This document shows positions 40,004 to 49,065 of a stretch of DNA of 64,000 nt, piece by piece (position 1 is the stretch's first letter; every line of letters starts with the position of its first letter). The notes beneath the pieces are model-generated. The model saw only the letters and a program-made list of their open reading frames with translations. It made no database searches and was not told where the DNA came from. The translations under genes and the position numbers were made by a program. Where the stretch lies: positions 419,126 to 483,125 of the forward strand of contig NZ_MAST01000001.1 in the NCBI RefSeq assembly GCF_001758225.1, in the 5' to 3' direction. Source of the stretch: Humibacillus sp. DSM 29435 (GTDB lineage Bacteria > Actinomycetota > Actinomycetes > Actinomycetales > Dermatophilaceae).

Positions 40004-40759
40004 ATGTCCGTTGACTGGATGACGACCCACCGCGGAGTGCTGCGCTGGGCCGCCGTGGGCGTTCCCATCCTGCTCGCTGCCGTGCTGGCGCTGCTTCGCG
40101 GCCAGCTGACCCCCAGCACGGCGGCGCTGGTGCTCGTGTTGGCGGTGGTCGGGGTCTCCGCGACCGGTGACCGTGCGGCGGGCGTCGCCTCGGCCGTCTC
40201 GGCCGCGGTGGCCTTCGACTTCTTCCTCACCGTGCCGTACTACAGCCTGTCGATCTACGACCGCGACAACGTCGAGGTCGCGGTCGTGCTGGTCGTCGTG
40301 GGGCTCGCCGTGACCGAGCTGGCCTTGTGGGGGCACCGTCAGCAGGTGGCCGCCCGGATGAGGTCCGGTTACATCGACGGGGTGCTGGGTCTGTCCGACG
40401 TCATCGCCACCGGGTCGGATGCCGCCCTCCCGAAGACGATCGGTGCCGCGATGAAGACGGTGCTCGGGGTCGACCGGGTGGCCTGGACGGCGGGGGAGCC
40501 GAGCCCGAACGCGCCGGTCGTCGGACGCGACGGGGTGGTGCGCACCGACGGGCGCGACCTCCGGGTCGACCGTCGCGGGCTCCCGACCGACCTCGTCACG
40601 GTGATCCCGGTGAGTCGTGGCGAGCACGTCATCGGCCACTTCACCCTCGTCGCGGCCACCCGCGTGGTCAGGCCGGGCCGCGACCAGCTGCGGGCGGCCA
40701 TCCTGCTGGCGGAGCAGATGACGAGACAGGAGCGGTCCACCGGCACAGCCTCCGGCTGA
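40004..40759 (+). CDS. DUF4118 (KdpD-like) membrane protein
   Basis: A 251-residue protein with three to four N-terminal transmembrane helices containing AAVAFDFFLTVPYYSLSIYDRDNVEVAVVLVVVGLAVTELALWG, the DUF4118 signature found in the KdpD sensor. A short coiled-coil-like linker and a small GAF-like cytosolic domain follow (about 125-250). No histidine kinase domain is present, so it is a stand-alone sensor or a degenerate relative. The ATG at 40004 opens the transmembrane part; a longer frame upstream runs antisense to the kinase gene and is rejected. No partner response regulator is adjacent. Confidence 0.8.
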   Translation: MSVDWMTTHRGVLRWAAVGVPILLAAVLALLRGQLTPSTAALVLVLAVVGVSATGDRAAGVASAVSAAVAFDFFLTVPYYSLSIYDRDNVEVAVVLVVVGLAVTELALWGHRQQVAARMRSGYIDGVLGLSDVIATGSDAALPKTIGAAMKTVLGVDRVAWTAGEPSPNAPVVGRDGVVRTDGRDLRVDRRGLPTDLVTVIPVSRGEHVIGHFTLVAATRVVRPGRDQLRAAILLAEQMTRQERSTGTASG

Positions 40760-40843
40760 CCAGCCGTGGCGAACGGCGGTCCGGTACCTTTGCGGTTCGA
40801 GATAGTCGGACAAATCCGCCGATGAGCTGAGAGGAAGGCTGAC

Positions 40844-40882
40844 GTGCGCCCGCCCGTCGTCGAGAAGGCCTTCGCCCGGTGA
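40844..40882 (+). CDS. 12-codon upstream ORF (possible leader peptide)
   Basis: A GTG at 40844 with a strong AGAGGAAGG ribosome binding site 8 nt upstream starts a 12-codon frame (MRPPVVEKAFAR) that ends at a TGA overlapping the GTG start of the next gene (GTGA, 40879-40882). The placement suggests translational coupling: ribosomes finishing the leader could restart on the membrane-protein gene, whose own ribosome binding site (GAGAAGG) is inside the leader. It may be accidental, but the ribosome binding site is better than that of the following gene. Confidence 0.4.
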   Translation: MRPPVVEKAFAR

Positions 40883-41853
40883 AGCCGCGACTCGATGATC
40901 CGGCATCCTCGCCCGTCAACTCGATCAAGACCTACCGCTACCTGCGACTCGCGATGCCCTCCCTCGTGCTGCTGCTCATGGCCGCGCTCACGATCGAGTG
41001 GTTCGCCGGGGGCCGCCGCTGCGTGCAGGAGTCGATCAGCAGCTACTACTACACGCCCGCGCAAGGGGTGTTCGTCGGCGCCCTCGTCGCGATCGGGGTC
41101 GCTCTCGTGGTGATCAAGGGCAACACCGAGTCGGAGGACGTGCTGCTCAACGTGGCCGGCATGCTCGCCCCGGTGGTCGCCTTCGTGCCCACGGTGCACG
41201 TGGGGGAGTGCCGGTCGGTGGCGGTGCCCGTCATCGACACCAGTGCGAGCATCGTCAACAACATCGGGGCGCTGCTGGTGATGGGGGCGGCGGGTGTTGT
41301 GGTGACCGGGTTCGTCGCCCATGTCGAGCGGGTGTCGGGGCGCAGGGGGATGCGCTCCAGGGCGGGCCTCGTGACCGCGGTGCTCACGCTGGTCGTCGTC
41401 GCAGCCGGGTACTTCTGGGCTCGCCCCACGTTTCTCGTCAAAGGGCACTACGTCGCGGCGCTGGTGATGTTCGCCTGCATCGTGGCCGTGGTGGTGATGA
41501 ACGCCCAGGCTCTCGGGGAGAGCCGCGAGAACGCCGGCGTCAGTCGGGCGCGGGCCTACCTCAACCGGTACGCCGCCATCGCCACGCTGATGGTCGGCTC
41601 CCTGGTGGTGATGATCGGGTGGCGGTGGGCCACGGGCTGGCAGCACGCCCTGCTCTGGATCGAGGGGGTGCTCATCGTGCTCTTCGCGGTGTTCTGGTGC
41701 GTGCAGACCCACGAGCTGTGGAACACGATCCGGCGCAGCCGAGCGAGGCGAGGCCCCTCGGCATCACGGGGCAACCCGCTGGTGGCCCGACGAACCCGGC
41801 TGTCGAAGCGCTACGTCGCGCGTTACTCCTTTCGGTCGACCCGGCGGCGATGA
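40879..41853 (+). CDS. eight-helix conserved membrane protein
   Basis: A 324-residue protein with eight predicted transmembrane helices, for example MPSLVLLLMAALTIEW, GVFVGALVAIGVALVVI, LLNVAGMLAPVVAFVPTV, GALLVMGAAGVVVTGFVAHV and ALLWIEGVLIVLFAVFWC. Conserved features include SISSYYYTPAQGVFVGALVAIG and KGNTESEDVLLNVAGMLAPVVAF, known from uncharacterised Streptomyces proteins. It begins with GTG, possibly coupled to a 12-codon leader. Its stop overlaps the ATG of the FUSC gene (ATGA, 41850-41853), so both are made together. Role unknown. Confidence 0.75.
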   Translation: MKPRLDDPASSPVNSIKTYRYLRLAMPSLVLLLMAALTIEWFAGGRRCVQESISSYYYTPAQGVFVGALVAIGVALVVIKGNTESEDVLLNVAGMLAPVVAFVPTVHVGECRSVAVPVIDTSASIVNNIGALLVMGAAGVVVTGFVAHVERVSGRRGMRSRAGLVTAVLTLVVVAAGYFWARPTFLVKGHYVAALVMFACIVAVVVMNAQALGESRENAGVSRARAYLNRYAAIATLMVGSLVVMIGWRWATGWQHALLWIEGVLIVLFAVFWCVQTHELWNTIRRSRARRGPSASRGNPLVARRTRLSKRYVARYSFRSTRRR

Positions 41854-43127
41854 CGATGTCGTCGTCGCGACGGCTCTTCGCGAAGGTGCGCTCGCGCCTG
41901 CGCTCGCGAATGTGGCTGGTGTGGCCCTCGTTCCCGACCGCCTGGTCGCAGGTGCCCGACCGGCTGCGACCGGCCACGGTGCAGATCAGCCGGCTCACCA
42001 TCGCGGCCGTGATCTCCTTCGTGGCCGCCAACTGGTGGTCGCCCGGCACCGGTGACCTCACGGCGCCGCTCACCGCGCTGCTCGTTGTGCAGGCCTCGAC
42101 CGTGGGCACGCTGCAGATGGGGCTGGTGCGGGTCGGGGCGGTGCTGACCGGCGTGCTCGTCGCAGTGGGTGTGGCCACCACGCTGGGTCTGTCGTGGTGG
42201 AGTCTGGCCCTGGTCATCACCGCCTCGCTCACCCTGGCCAAGGTGCTGCGCCTGGGCGACCAGTCACTGGAGGCCCCGATCAGCTCGATGCTCATTCTTG
42301 CGGTGTCTTCGCCCGAGCTGGCGGCCGAGGTGCGCATCATCAACACGCTGATCGGCACGACCATCGGCATCGCGTTCAGCCTGCTCGTGCCGGTCGCCAT
42401 CCCCAACGCCAGGGCTCGCGAGTCGGTTCGCGCCGTGGCCCGCTCGCAGGCGGCCCTGCTCGACGAGGTGGCCCTCGGTCTCGGCAGCCGGGCCCCGCAC
42501 CCCGAGGAGGTCACCGCGTGGTTCGAGTGGACCGACCACATCGGCGGCGACATCGACGACGCCGCGACCGCGGTTCAGGCGGCCGAGGAAGGGCGCACCC
42601 TCAACCCGCGAGCCCTGGCCGCCGCGACCGTGCACCCCGGGCTGAAGGGCGTGCTGCGTCGGCTCGACCGGTGTCTGGCAGCCGAGCGCACCCTCCTCAT
42701 CGTCATCGGAAAGGAGATGCCCGCCCGTGAGGGCACCTCCGAGAGCGCCACCGGCGCCGAGCTGCGCCGCGTCTTCGCGATGATCCTCGACGACGTGGCG
42801 AACGCGTTGCGGGCCTTCGCCGACCTCGTGGACGCGGAGTTCAGCACCAACCCCGGCCACACCGACGAGGCGTTGCACCGCACCCTCGACATCGTCGCCG
42901 AGACGCGGGCGGTACTGACCGAGCTGCGGTTCCTCGACGTCGCGCCGGGAGGGGGCCCGGAGGCGTGGATGCTGCAGGGCCCGGTGCTGGCCGCCGTGGA
43001 AGAGCTGCTGCGCCAGCTAGACCTCGAGCAGACGGAGCGCAGCAGCCAGGCGTGGCTGCGGCGCCGACCGCTCGGCGCGCTACCCGAGGCGTGGCAGCGC
43101 AAGGGTGACGCGGGTCGTCGTGGCTGA
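41850..43127 (+). CDS. FUSC-family (aromatic acid exporter-like) membrane protein
   Basis: A 425-residue protein with an N-terminal group of about five or six transmembrane helices (TVQISRLTIAAVISFVAANWW to GIAFSLLVPVAIPNARAR) and a large helical cytoplasmic C-terminal half. This is the layout of FUSC/ArAE_1 proteins, half-length relatives of the aromatic-acid exporter AaeB. Substrate unknown. Overlaps the upstream eight-helix gene by 4 bp. The frame upstream of 41850 overlaps that gene and is rejected. Another FUSC gene, full length, lies at 43762-45597. Confidence 0.82.
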   Translation: MTMSSSRRLFAKVRSRLRSRMWLVWPSFPTAWSQVPDRLRPATVQISRLTIAAVISFVAANWWSPGTGDLTAPLTALLVVQASTVGTLQMGLVRVGAVLTGVLVAVGVATTLGLSWWSLALVITASLTLAKVLRLGDQSLEAPISSMLILAVSSPELAAEVRIINTLIGTTIGIAFSLLVPVAIPNARARESVRAVARSQAALLDEVALGLGSRAPHPEEVTAWFEWTDHIGGDIDDAATAVQAAEEGRTLNPRALAAATVHPGLKGVLRRLDRCLAAERTLLIVIGKEMPAREGTSESATGAELRRVFAMILDDVANALRAFADLVDAEFSTNPGHTDEALHRTLDIVAETRAVLTELRFLDVAPGGGPEAWMLQGPVLAAVEELLRQLDLEQTERSSQAWLRRRPLGALPEAWQRKGDAGRRG

Positions 43128-43148
43128 GTGGGCCCGCCGTCGCCGTGG

Positions 43149-43676
43149 TCAGTCGAGCACCATCCACTGTCTGCCGTCGATGATCTCCCTGGCGGCATCG
43201 AGGTGCCCCGCGTGGCAGGCCGTCTCGGTGATGACGTGCAGCAGCACCTCGCGCAGGCTGTTCATCCGCCACTCGCCGAAGAACACCGGCCACCAGCGCG
43301 GTTCGTCATCGAGGAGGGCGGCGGCGATGATGTCGTCGGAACGCCCGATCTCGGCTCGGTAGCGGTCGACCACCGACTGGCCTGATACCTCCTTCGACAC
43401 CTGCCAGGCGCTGCTGTCGCCAGCTTCCGTCTCGGCGATGGCGTCGGGATCGCCCGCCACCACCGCCTGGAACCAGAAGCGCTCGTCGTCGTGTGCGAGG
43501 TGGTTGAGCAGGCCGGCGATGCTCCAACCGGAGGGCAGCACCGGTCGCCGGAGTGCCTCCTCGTCGAGGCCCTCGACGATGCCGAGCACGTGCTGCCGCT
43601 GGGCGCGCAGGTGGCCGAGCAGCAGGTCGGTCTCGGGGTCAGTACGAGGGGCGACGGTTTCGTCGTGGGTGGTCAC
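43149..43676 (-). CDS. DUF664/DinB-fold protein
   Basis: A 175-residue four-helix DinB-superfamily protein, with histidines in GLLNHLAHDDERFWF (about 55-70) and HVITETACHAGHLDAAREIIDG (about 145-166) positioned as in metal-binding, thiol-dependent family members. DGRQWMVLD at the C-terminus is typical of actinobacterial DUF664. The GTG at 43676 has AAGGA 8 nt upstream. It is a paralogue of 13515-14045 but not a close one. Substrate unknown. Confidence 0.83.
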   Translation of the reverse strand: MTTHDETVAPRTDPETDLLLGHLRAQRQHVLGIVEGLDEEALRRPVLPSGWSIAGLLNHLAHDDERFWFQAVVAGDPDAIAETEAGDSSAWQVSKEVSGQSVVDRYRAEIGRSDDIIAAALLDDEPRWWPVFFGEWRMNSLREVLLHVITETACHAGHLDAAREIIDGRQWMVLD

Positions 43677-43761
43677 AGGTGGTTCCTTCGTTTCGTGGGC
43701 GGCGTCGCGTCACCGCTTGACGAACGGTACGTCGGAGCCGGCCGGCGTTTCTCGACACGGC

Positions 43762-45597
43762 TCAACTGCTCGCGTTGCGGCACGCGGCCACGAGCTCCGT
43801 GCTGCTACGGGCGACCCCCTCCGCCAGCTGTACGAACTCAGGTGCGCGCGGCTTGCCGGCTGCACTGCTCGCGGGCGCGCAGTCGACCGCGTCAAGCGCA
43901 CCCGCTGCCGCGCTGAGGGTCGCCGCGCTCAAGCGCCCCTCACCGGCCTCGAGGAGGCCGACGATGGCCAGGGTCTCGAACCGAGTGGCCAGCGCGGCGC
44001 AGTGCTCGACCTGAACCCCCGCCCGCTCGTCCTTGCGGTTCAGTGGCGACCCGAGATTCTCAACGGCAGTGCGCATCCGGAAGAGCGGTCGTACCAGCGT
44101 GTCGGGAACCTTGCGCCCAGGTCGTTCCCCGGCCGCCGCTGGGGCCCAGAGCGCGACGCCGCGAAGCAGTTCGGCGGTCGTATCGGTGGCTCGTCGCACC
44201 CGTTCCTCGACCCGGTCCGGTCGCAGGTTTGGCACGACCGTGAAGCCGAGCAGCAACCCGATCGCGACCCCCGCGAAGAGCAGCAGGAGATACTCGATGA
44301 GCGTGCGGGTCGGGTCCAGCCCTCGGCTCACGACGTTCATGCCGACCGACACGACGACGAAGCTGCCGATCGACAGAACCTGGTTGCTGGCGATCAACCA
44401 CAACCCGGTGAGCGCGGCGAGCAGGGAGAACGGCAGCAGCCACGACCCCGGTAGGAGCCACAGCGCCATCGCCATCACGGCGGCGCCGCCGGTCACGCCC
44501 AGTAGTCGTTGTCTGGCCTTGAACAGCGACTGGGTCCAGCTGATCTGCAGAATCGCGAAGGATGCCGTGGCCATGGAGGTCACCAGCGGGTCGTGTGGCC
44601 CCACGGTCGCCCAGGCCACGAGAAACGTCAGCAGCACCCCAACGGCGGTGCGGAGGGCGTGCCGGAGGACCTGCGAACGCCAGGTCAGCACCGAGCGCAC
44701 CGACGCCCGCACGAACGCCCGCCTCGTAGCGGCGGCTTCTCGCACCACCGCCGTGTCTCTGGCTCTGGCCGCTGTCTCGATGCGGTCAAGGGCACGCAGA
44801 GCACGATCGAGTGCGTCGGTCTTCGCGGCCGCATCACCCGAAGGGTCGTCCGTGCTGGGCGTGGGTGGCTCTGGTGCGCGCGCCGCGACGACCGCAGCCA
44901 CCTCGCCGGCGCGCAGGTCTGCGGTGACGGCGTCGTCGTCGTGCAGGACGCCGCGGAGGGTGCGGTAGCCCACTGCCACCCCGAGAGCGTCACCCAGCCA
45001 ACGCACCGGCCTGTCGCGCAACCACATGGTGTACGCCGGCTCGAAGGCCGGCTCGGTATCGATCAACGTCGCAGCCACCAGCTGACGCGTCACGTCGCTG
45101 GGGTCACGCATCTTCAACAGGACCCGCAACACCACCACGAAGCCCACGCCGATGAAAGCAGCTGCCACGGTCTGACCCGGCGACCCGATGTCAGCCTGAA
45201 GCGCGAACCCCAGCACGGTGGCGATCCCCAGCCCCAGACCGGCCTGCGCGTAGTTCCTACCCAGCGCGGGAAGCAGGCCGGCCACGAAGATGATGACGCA
45301 GACCAGGGCCAGGGCTGCGCCGTGGCTGTACTCCGCGAGGATGCGTGGCACCGAGGCCGACACTGCGGTCAGCGGGCCGTACCACGCCACCTTGCGCAGG
45401 TCGGCGCGCAGCGAGCCTCCCCCGACGCCGAGGGTGAAGAAGATGGCCGTGAACCCGGCGATGATGGTGCTAGCACCCGCGCCCACTGCCGATGCGATCA
45501 GCATGGCGCCGCCCATCACGACGACCACGACCACGATCAGACCGATGTTGGCCGAGTAGGCCCGTGGCGGCTTGGCGGGAGCCTCGCTGGTCGGCAT
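43762..45597 (-). CDS. FUSC-family membrane transporter, full length
   Basis: A 611-residue protein with two blocks of about six transmembrane helices (residues 15-170 and 310-460) separated and followed by soluble helical domains, the full architecture of FUSC/AaeB-like exporters. The second block carries the FUSC core LRTAVGVLLTFLVAWATVGPHDPLVTSMATASFAILQ. Substrate not determinable; homologues export aromatic acids or contribute to stress tolerance. A TACGAT (45609-45604, minus strand) precedes the ATG by 6 nt with no ribosome binding site, so it is probably leaderless. Confidence 0.83.
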   Translation of the reverse strand: MPTSEAPAKPPRAYSANIGLIVVVVVVMGGAMLIASAVGAGASTIIAGFTAIFFTLGVGGGSLRADLRKVAWYGPLTAVSASVPRILAEYSHGAALALVCVIIFVAGLLPALGRNYAQAGLGLGIATVLGFALQADIGSPGQTVAAAFIGVGFVVVLRVLLKMRDPSDVTRQLVAATLIDTEPAFEPAYTMWLRDRPVRWLGDALGVAVGYRTLRGVLHDDDAVTADLRAGEVAAVVAARAPEPPTPSTDDPSGDAAAKTDALDRALRALDRIETAARARDTAVVREAAATRRAFVRASVRSVLTWRSQVLRHALRTAVGVLLTFLVAWATVGPHDPLVTSMATASFAILQISWTQSLFKARQRLLGVTGGAAVMAMALWLLPGSWLLPFSLLAALTGLWLIASNQVLSIGSFVVVSVGMNVVSRGLDPTRTLIEYLLLLFAGVAIGLLLGFTVVPNLRPDRVEERVRRATDTTAELLRGVALWAPAAAGERPGRKVPDTLVRPLFRMRTAVENLGSPLNRKDERAGVQVEHCAALATRFETLAIVGLLEAGEGRLSAATLSAAAGALDAVDCAPASSAAGKPRAPEFVQLAEGVARSSTELVAACRNASS

Positions 45598-45641
45598 AGG
45601 CCGATCGTAGGTCTGGTTGAGGGACTTTCCGGTGATGGTAA

Positions 45642-45869
45642 AAGCGGATCATCGCGGTGAACGTTCAGGGCGTCACCGGCAAGAAGAAGGACTTCACCTC
45701 GCTACCGCTGGCCAAGATCCAGGCATTCTCGGTCGAGACGGCAGGTACGTTCGACCTGGACGCCGAGCTCGAGCTGTGGTTCTCGGGCCTGGGCAAGGTG
45801 AAGTTTGAGTTCAGTGGCAAGACCGATGTCGCGTACCTGAACAAGCTCGTGGCTCACCACGTGCTGTGA
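45642..45869 (+). pseudogene. truncated bacterial PH-domain protein (DUF1696-like)
   Basis: The frame from 45642 translates to KRIIAVNVQGVTGKKKDFTSLP..., through SVETAGTFDLDAELELWFSGLGKVKFEF, to a TGA at 45867. This is a clear C-terminal half of bacterial PH-domain proteins (bPH, about 125 residues in full). The N-terminal half, including the strand leading to FTNKR, is missing: an in-frame TAA lies directly before KRII, and the gene for the FUSC protein starts only 45 bp upstream. A GTG inside it (45657) could still start a 70-residue peptide, but no ribosome binding site supports that. A terminator follows. Confidence 0.75.
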
Positions 45870-45884
45870 CGCATGTGTGACGAA

Positions 45885-45922
45885 GCCCGCCACCGGCGAA
45901 CTGAGGTTCGTCGGCGGCGGGC
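45885..45922 (+). terminator. hairpin terminator between convergent genes
   Basis: Sixteen-nt arms (45885-45900 and 45907-45922) pair with one mismatch and one G-U around a 6-nt loop. It lies 16 bp after the truncated PH-domain gene and 35 bp before the end of the MMPL gene, so it can serve both directions. No U-tract, as is common in actinobacteria. Confidence 0.65.
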
Positions 45923-45956
45923 TCAGCGGCATCCGTGAAAGGCGTGCCCGTGAGGT

Positions 45957-48386
45957 TCAGCGGGAGCCGACGGTCTCCAGCTCTTTCTCTTCCGTCGTGG
46001 GCGCCACCTCGGGCGCGGCTGTGGCCTGCACCCGGGCGCGGGTGAGGGACTCGCCTTCGACGTCGACGTTGGGTAGCAGCTTGTCGAGCCAGGCCGGCAG
46101 CCACCAGGCCTTGTCGCCGAGCAGGTTCATCAGCGCCGGGATGAGGGTCATCCGCACGACGAAGGCGTCGAAGAGTACCGCGACCGCGAGGGCGAACCCG
46201 ATCGACTGGATCAGGGGCTGGTCCTGCAGGATGAACGCGGAGAACACCGAGATCATGATGGCCGCGGCTGCTGTGACGACTCGTGCACTGAACCGGAACC
46301 CTTCGACGACAGCCTGTTTGGCTGATGTGCCGTGCACGTAGGCCTCGCGCATACGGGTCACGAGGAAGACCTGGTAGTCCATCGCGAGCCCGAACACGAT
46401 GCCGATGACGAGGATCGGCGTGAAGCTCATGATCGGCGCGGGTTCGAAGAGGCCGAACAGCCCGTTCTGGAAGAACAGCACGGTGGTGCCGATGGTGGCC
46501 AGCACCGAGAGCAGGAAGCCGAGCGTGGCCGTGAGCGGCACGAGCACCGAGCGGAACACCATCATGAGCAGGATGAAGGCCAGCCCGACGACGATCGCGA
46601 GGTAGGGAGCCAGAGCGCCAGACAACCGGTCGCTGACATCGGTCTGGATCGCGGTGAGCCCGGTGACGCCGAGAGTCGTGTTCGTGGCCTGCTCCTGTGC
46701 CGCCTGCCCGTCGCGCAGGTCGGAGAGCAGCTGTTCGGTGGCCACGTCGTCGGCGCCGCTCTTGGGGGTGATGAGAATCTGGGCGCCGTTACCAGCCTTG
46801 TTCATCGCGATGACCTGGGCGTTCTTGACGTCGTTCTGCTTCGCGGCCCAGGCGGTGACGTCGCCGATGGCCTGGCCGGTGGCCTTGGCGTCACCGGCCT
46901 GCCGGGCGTCGACGACCAGGAGCAGTGGAGCGTTGCGCCCGGGGCCGAAGGCGTCGTTGGTGAGGTCGGCGGCGCGTCGGGCCGTCGTGTCGCTGGAGGC
47001 CGTCGAGTCGGTCGGCAGCGCGAGGTGCAGACCGGCAGCGGGAATCGTCAGCGACCCCAGCAGCACGACCGCGAGCAGACCGAAGATGATCGGGTGACGC
47101 GAGATGCGTTGCGCCCAGCGCACGCCGCCGTTGTCACGCTGGCGCTCGCGGGCGCGGCGCTCGCGACGGGTCAGCTCGGTGCCGGGGGCCTCGACGACGG
47201 AATCCGAGACGATCCGGTTGCGGCGCACCCGGCCGGCAAAGGCCTTGCCTCCCAGCATGCCGAGCACGGCGGGCAGCAGGGTCAGGGCGATCAGCACCGC
47301 GACGGCCACGGTGGCGGCGGCGGCGATGCCCATCGAGGTGAGCAGCGGGATGCCGACGACTGAGAGGGCGGCGAGGGCAATGATCACGGTCATGCCGGCG
47401 AAGACGACCGCCGAGCCGGCCCGGCCCACAGCCAGACCCATGGCCTCTTCGCGGTCTTCGGTGCGGGCCAGCTCGGCCCGGTAGCGAGAGAGGATGAAGA
47501 GCGCGTAGTCGATGCCAACGGCGAGGCCGAGCATGGTGGCGAGGATGGGGGTGGTGCTACCGACGTTGACGAACGCGGTGGCGCCGGTGACGCCGAGTGC
47601 GCCGATGCCGACGCCGACGAGCGCGGTGAGGATGGGCAGGCCTGCGGCCACGAGGGATCCGAACGTGAAGATCAGCACGAGGGCGGCGATAGCGATGCCG
47701 ATGAGCTCGCTCGAGCCGCCGGGCAGCTCGAACGACTGCATGCCGCTGCCGTTGACCTCGACGGTCAGGCCGTCGGCCCGGGCCTTCGCGATGTGGTCGA
47801 GAACGCTGGTCTGGGTCGCCTTCGTGACCTCGGTCGGCTTGTCGACCGCAAAGTTCCAGCTGACCGTGCCGACCCGCTCGTCAGGGCTGAGGGGAGACAC
47901 GGCTGAGGCGTTCGCCTCGGCGGCGCTCTTCGGCTGTCCCGCCTTCACTGCGCCGTCGACGATCTGCTGGCGCTGGGCGTCGGCCGCCGTGACCGGGTTG
48001 ACGAACTTCGTCCCCGGGGCGAGCTGGGGGGTCTTGGCCATGTCGGCGAGCAGCGCGTCGACCTTCCTGGTGTTGCTCGGCTCGGCGAGGGTCTGCCCCT
48101 CGGGAGCGGCGATCACCAAGGTGCCGGTGGCCCCGTCGTAGGCACTCTTGGCCCCCGGGAAGAGTTCCTGCTGCAGGGTTTGTGCCTGCTCTGACGGGAT
48201 GCCGGGGATGCTGAACTCGTCTTGCATCGGCTTGCTGATGGCCGAGCTGACGCCGGCGATTCCGACGAGGGCGATCAGCCAGACGACGATGAAGATCGGC
48301 CAGCGTCGAAACGCGAGTCGGCCGAGGCGGTAGAGACGGGTTGCCACGATGTGGTCACTTTCCTGGAGTTGAGTGGGCGTGGCCAC
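45957..48386 (-). CDS. MMPL/RND-family exporter
   Basis: An 809-residue membrane protein of the MMPL family: an N-terminal helix, a large extracytoplasmic loop (about 55-215), six transmembrane helices including AIAALVLIFTFGSLVAAGLPIL and the proton-relay GLAVGIDYALFILSRYR, then a repeat of this arrangement with VIGIVFGLAMDYQVFLVTRM. MMPL proteins export lipids, siderophores or drugs; the substrate is unknown. A tetR gene lies 64 bp upstream on the same strand, so both probably form an operon or the repressor acts on it. Confidence 0.9.
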   Translation of the reverse strand: MATPTQLQESDHIVATRLYRLGRLAFRRWPIFIVVWLIALVGIAGVSSAISKPMQDEFSIPGIPSEQAQTLQQELFPGAKSAYDGATGTLVIAAPEGQTLAEPSNTRKVDALLADMAKTPQLAPGTKFVNPVTAADAQRQQIVDGAVKAGQPKSAAEANASAVSPLSPDERVGTVSWNFAVDKPTEVTKATQTSVLDHIAKARADGLTVEVNGSGMQSFELPGGSSELIGIAIAALVLIFTFGSLVAAGLPILTALVGVGIGALGVTGATAFVNVGSTTPILATMLGLAVGIDYALFILSRYRAELARTEDREEAMGLAVGRAGSAVVFAGMTVIIALAALSVVGIPLLTSMGIAAAATVAVAVLIALTLLPAVLGMLGGKAFAGRVRRNRIVSDSVVEAPGTELTRRERRARERQRDNGGVRWAQRISRHPIIFGLLAVVLLGSLTIPAAGLHLALPTDSTASSDTTARRAADLTNDAFGPGRNAPLLLVVDARQAGDAKATGQAIGDVTAWAAKQNDVKNAQVIAMNKAGNGAQILITPKSGADDVATEQLLSDLRDGQAAQEQATNTTLGVTGLTAIQTDVSDRLSGALAPYLAIVVGLAFILLMMVFRSVLVPLTATLGFLLSVLATIGTTVLFFQNGLFGLFEPAPIMSFTPILVIGIVFGLAMDYQVFLVTRMREAYVHGTSAKQAVVEGFRFSARVVTAAAAIMISVFSAFILQDQPLIQSIGFALAVAVLFDAFVVRMTLIPALMNLLGDKAWWLPAWLDKLLPNVDVEGESLTRARVQATAAPEVAPTTEEKELETVGSR

Positions 48387-48450
48387 GTCGTTGTGGCAGT
48401 GGTTCGCATGGGTTCGACCGTGGTTAGGCTTCGTCGAATCGTGTTGCGGG

Positions 48451-49065
48451 TCAGGTAGTTTGGGGATGCCGCTCAGCGAGCAGACCTCGGGCCGTCACCT
48501 CGGCGAGACGTAGGTGGTCGACGAGCGAGGTGTCGTCGTCGGCTCGCACGAACTCGTTCATCGCGTGGGCGACGAGGGCTCCGAGAACCACGACGACGAC
48601 CCGGGCGCGCACGGGGTCGTTCTCTCCCGGCCGGTGCCCGGCCATAGCGACGGCGTCGCCGCAGACGCGCTCCAGCTCGCCGTGCACACGATGGCTGAGG
48701 TTCGGGTTGGTCTCGAGCAACCGCTGGAAGCGGCCGGCATCCTCTCGGTTCGCATTCTCGCGGTCGAGCAGCTCGACGATGAGGGCGAGCAGGTCGTCGA
48801 AGAGGTTGCCGCTCGGGCCACCGGCCTGGAACTGCGCGACGAGCGCGGGGTCGAAGTCGGGGGTGACGCCGACGACGGCCTGTTCCTTGCCCGAGACGTG
48901 GTTGAACAGGGTGCGGCGGGACACCCCAGCCGCGCTCGCAAGGTCGTCGAGGGTGAAGCCGTCGTAGCCCCTCTCGATGGCGAGTTCTTGCGCGGCGATG
49001 TTGATGCGGCGCAACGTCGACTGCTTGCGCTGCGTCCGCGTCAGAAGGGTTGCACTTTCAATCAC
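48451..49065 (-). CDS. TetR-family transcriptional regulator
   Basis: A 204-residue TetR regulator. The helix-turn-helix is LDDLASAAGVSRRTLFNHVSGKE (about 38-60) and a helical ligand-binding domain follows. It is expected to repress itself and the MMPL exporter gene directly downstream. The GTG at 49065 is preferred over one at 49080, because a -10-like CAAACT ends 6 nt before it and the three TTGCACT repeats at 49050-49100 cover the promoter. A -35 TTGCAC is 17 nt upstream of CAAACT. Ligand unknown. Confidence 0.87.
   Translation of the reverse strand: MIESATLLTRTQRKQSTLRRINIAAQELAIERGYDGFTLDDLASAAGVSRRTLFNHVSGKEQAVVGVTPDFDPALVAQFQAGGPSGNLFDDLLALIVELLDRENANREDAGRFQRLLETNPNLSHRVHGELERVCGDAVAMAGHRPGENDPVRARVVVVVLGALVAHAMNEFVRADDDTSLVDHLRLAEVTARGLLAERHPQTT

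Noticed and set aside
40998..41849. Upstream extension of the FUSC gene
   Set aside because: Overlaps the eight-helix membrane protein in another frame; the ATGA overlap at 41850 is the natural start.
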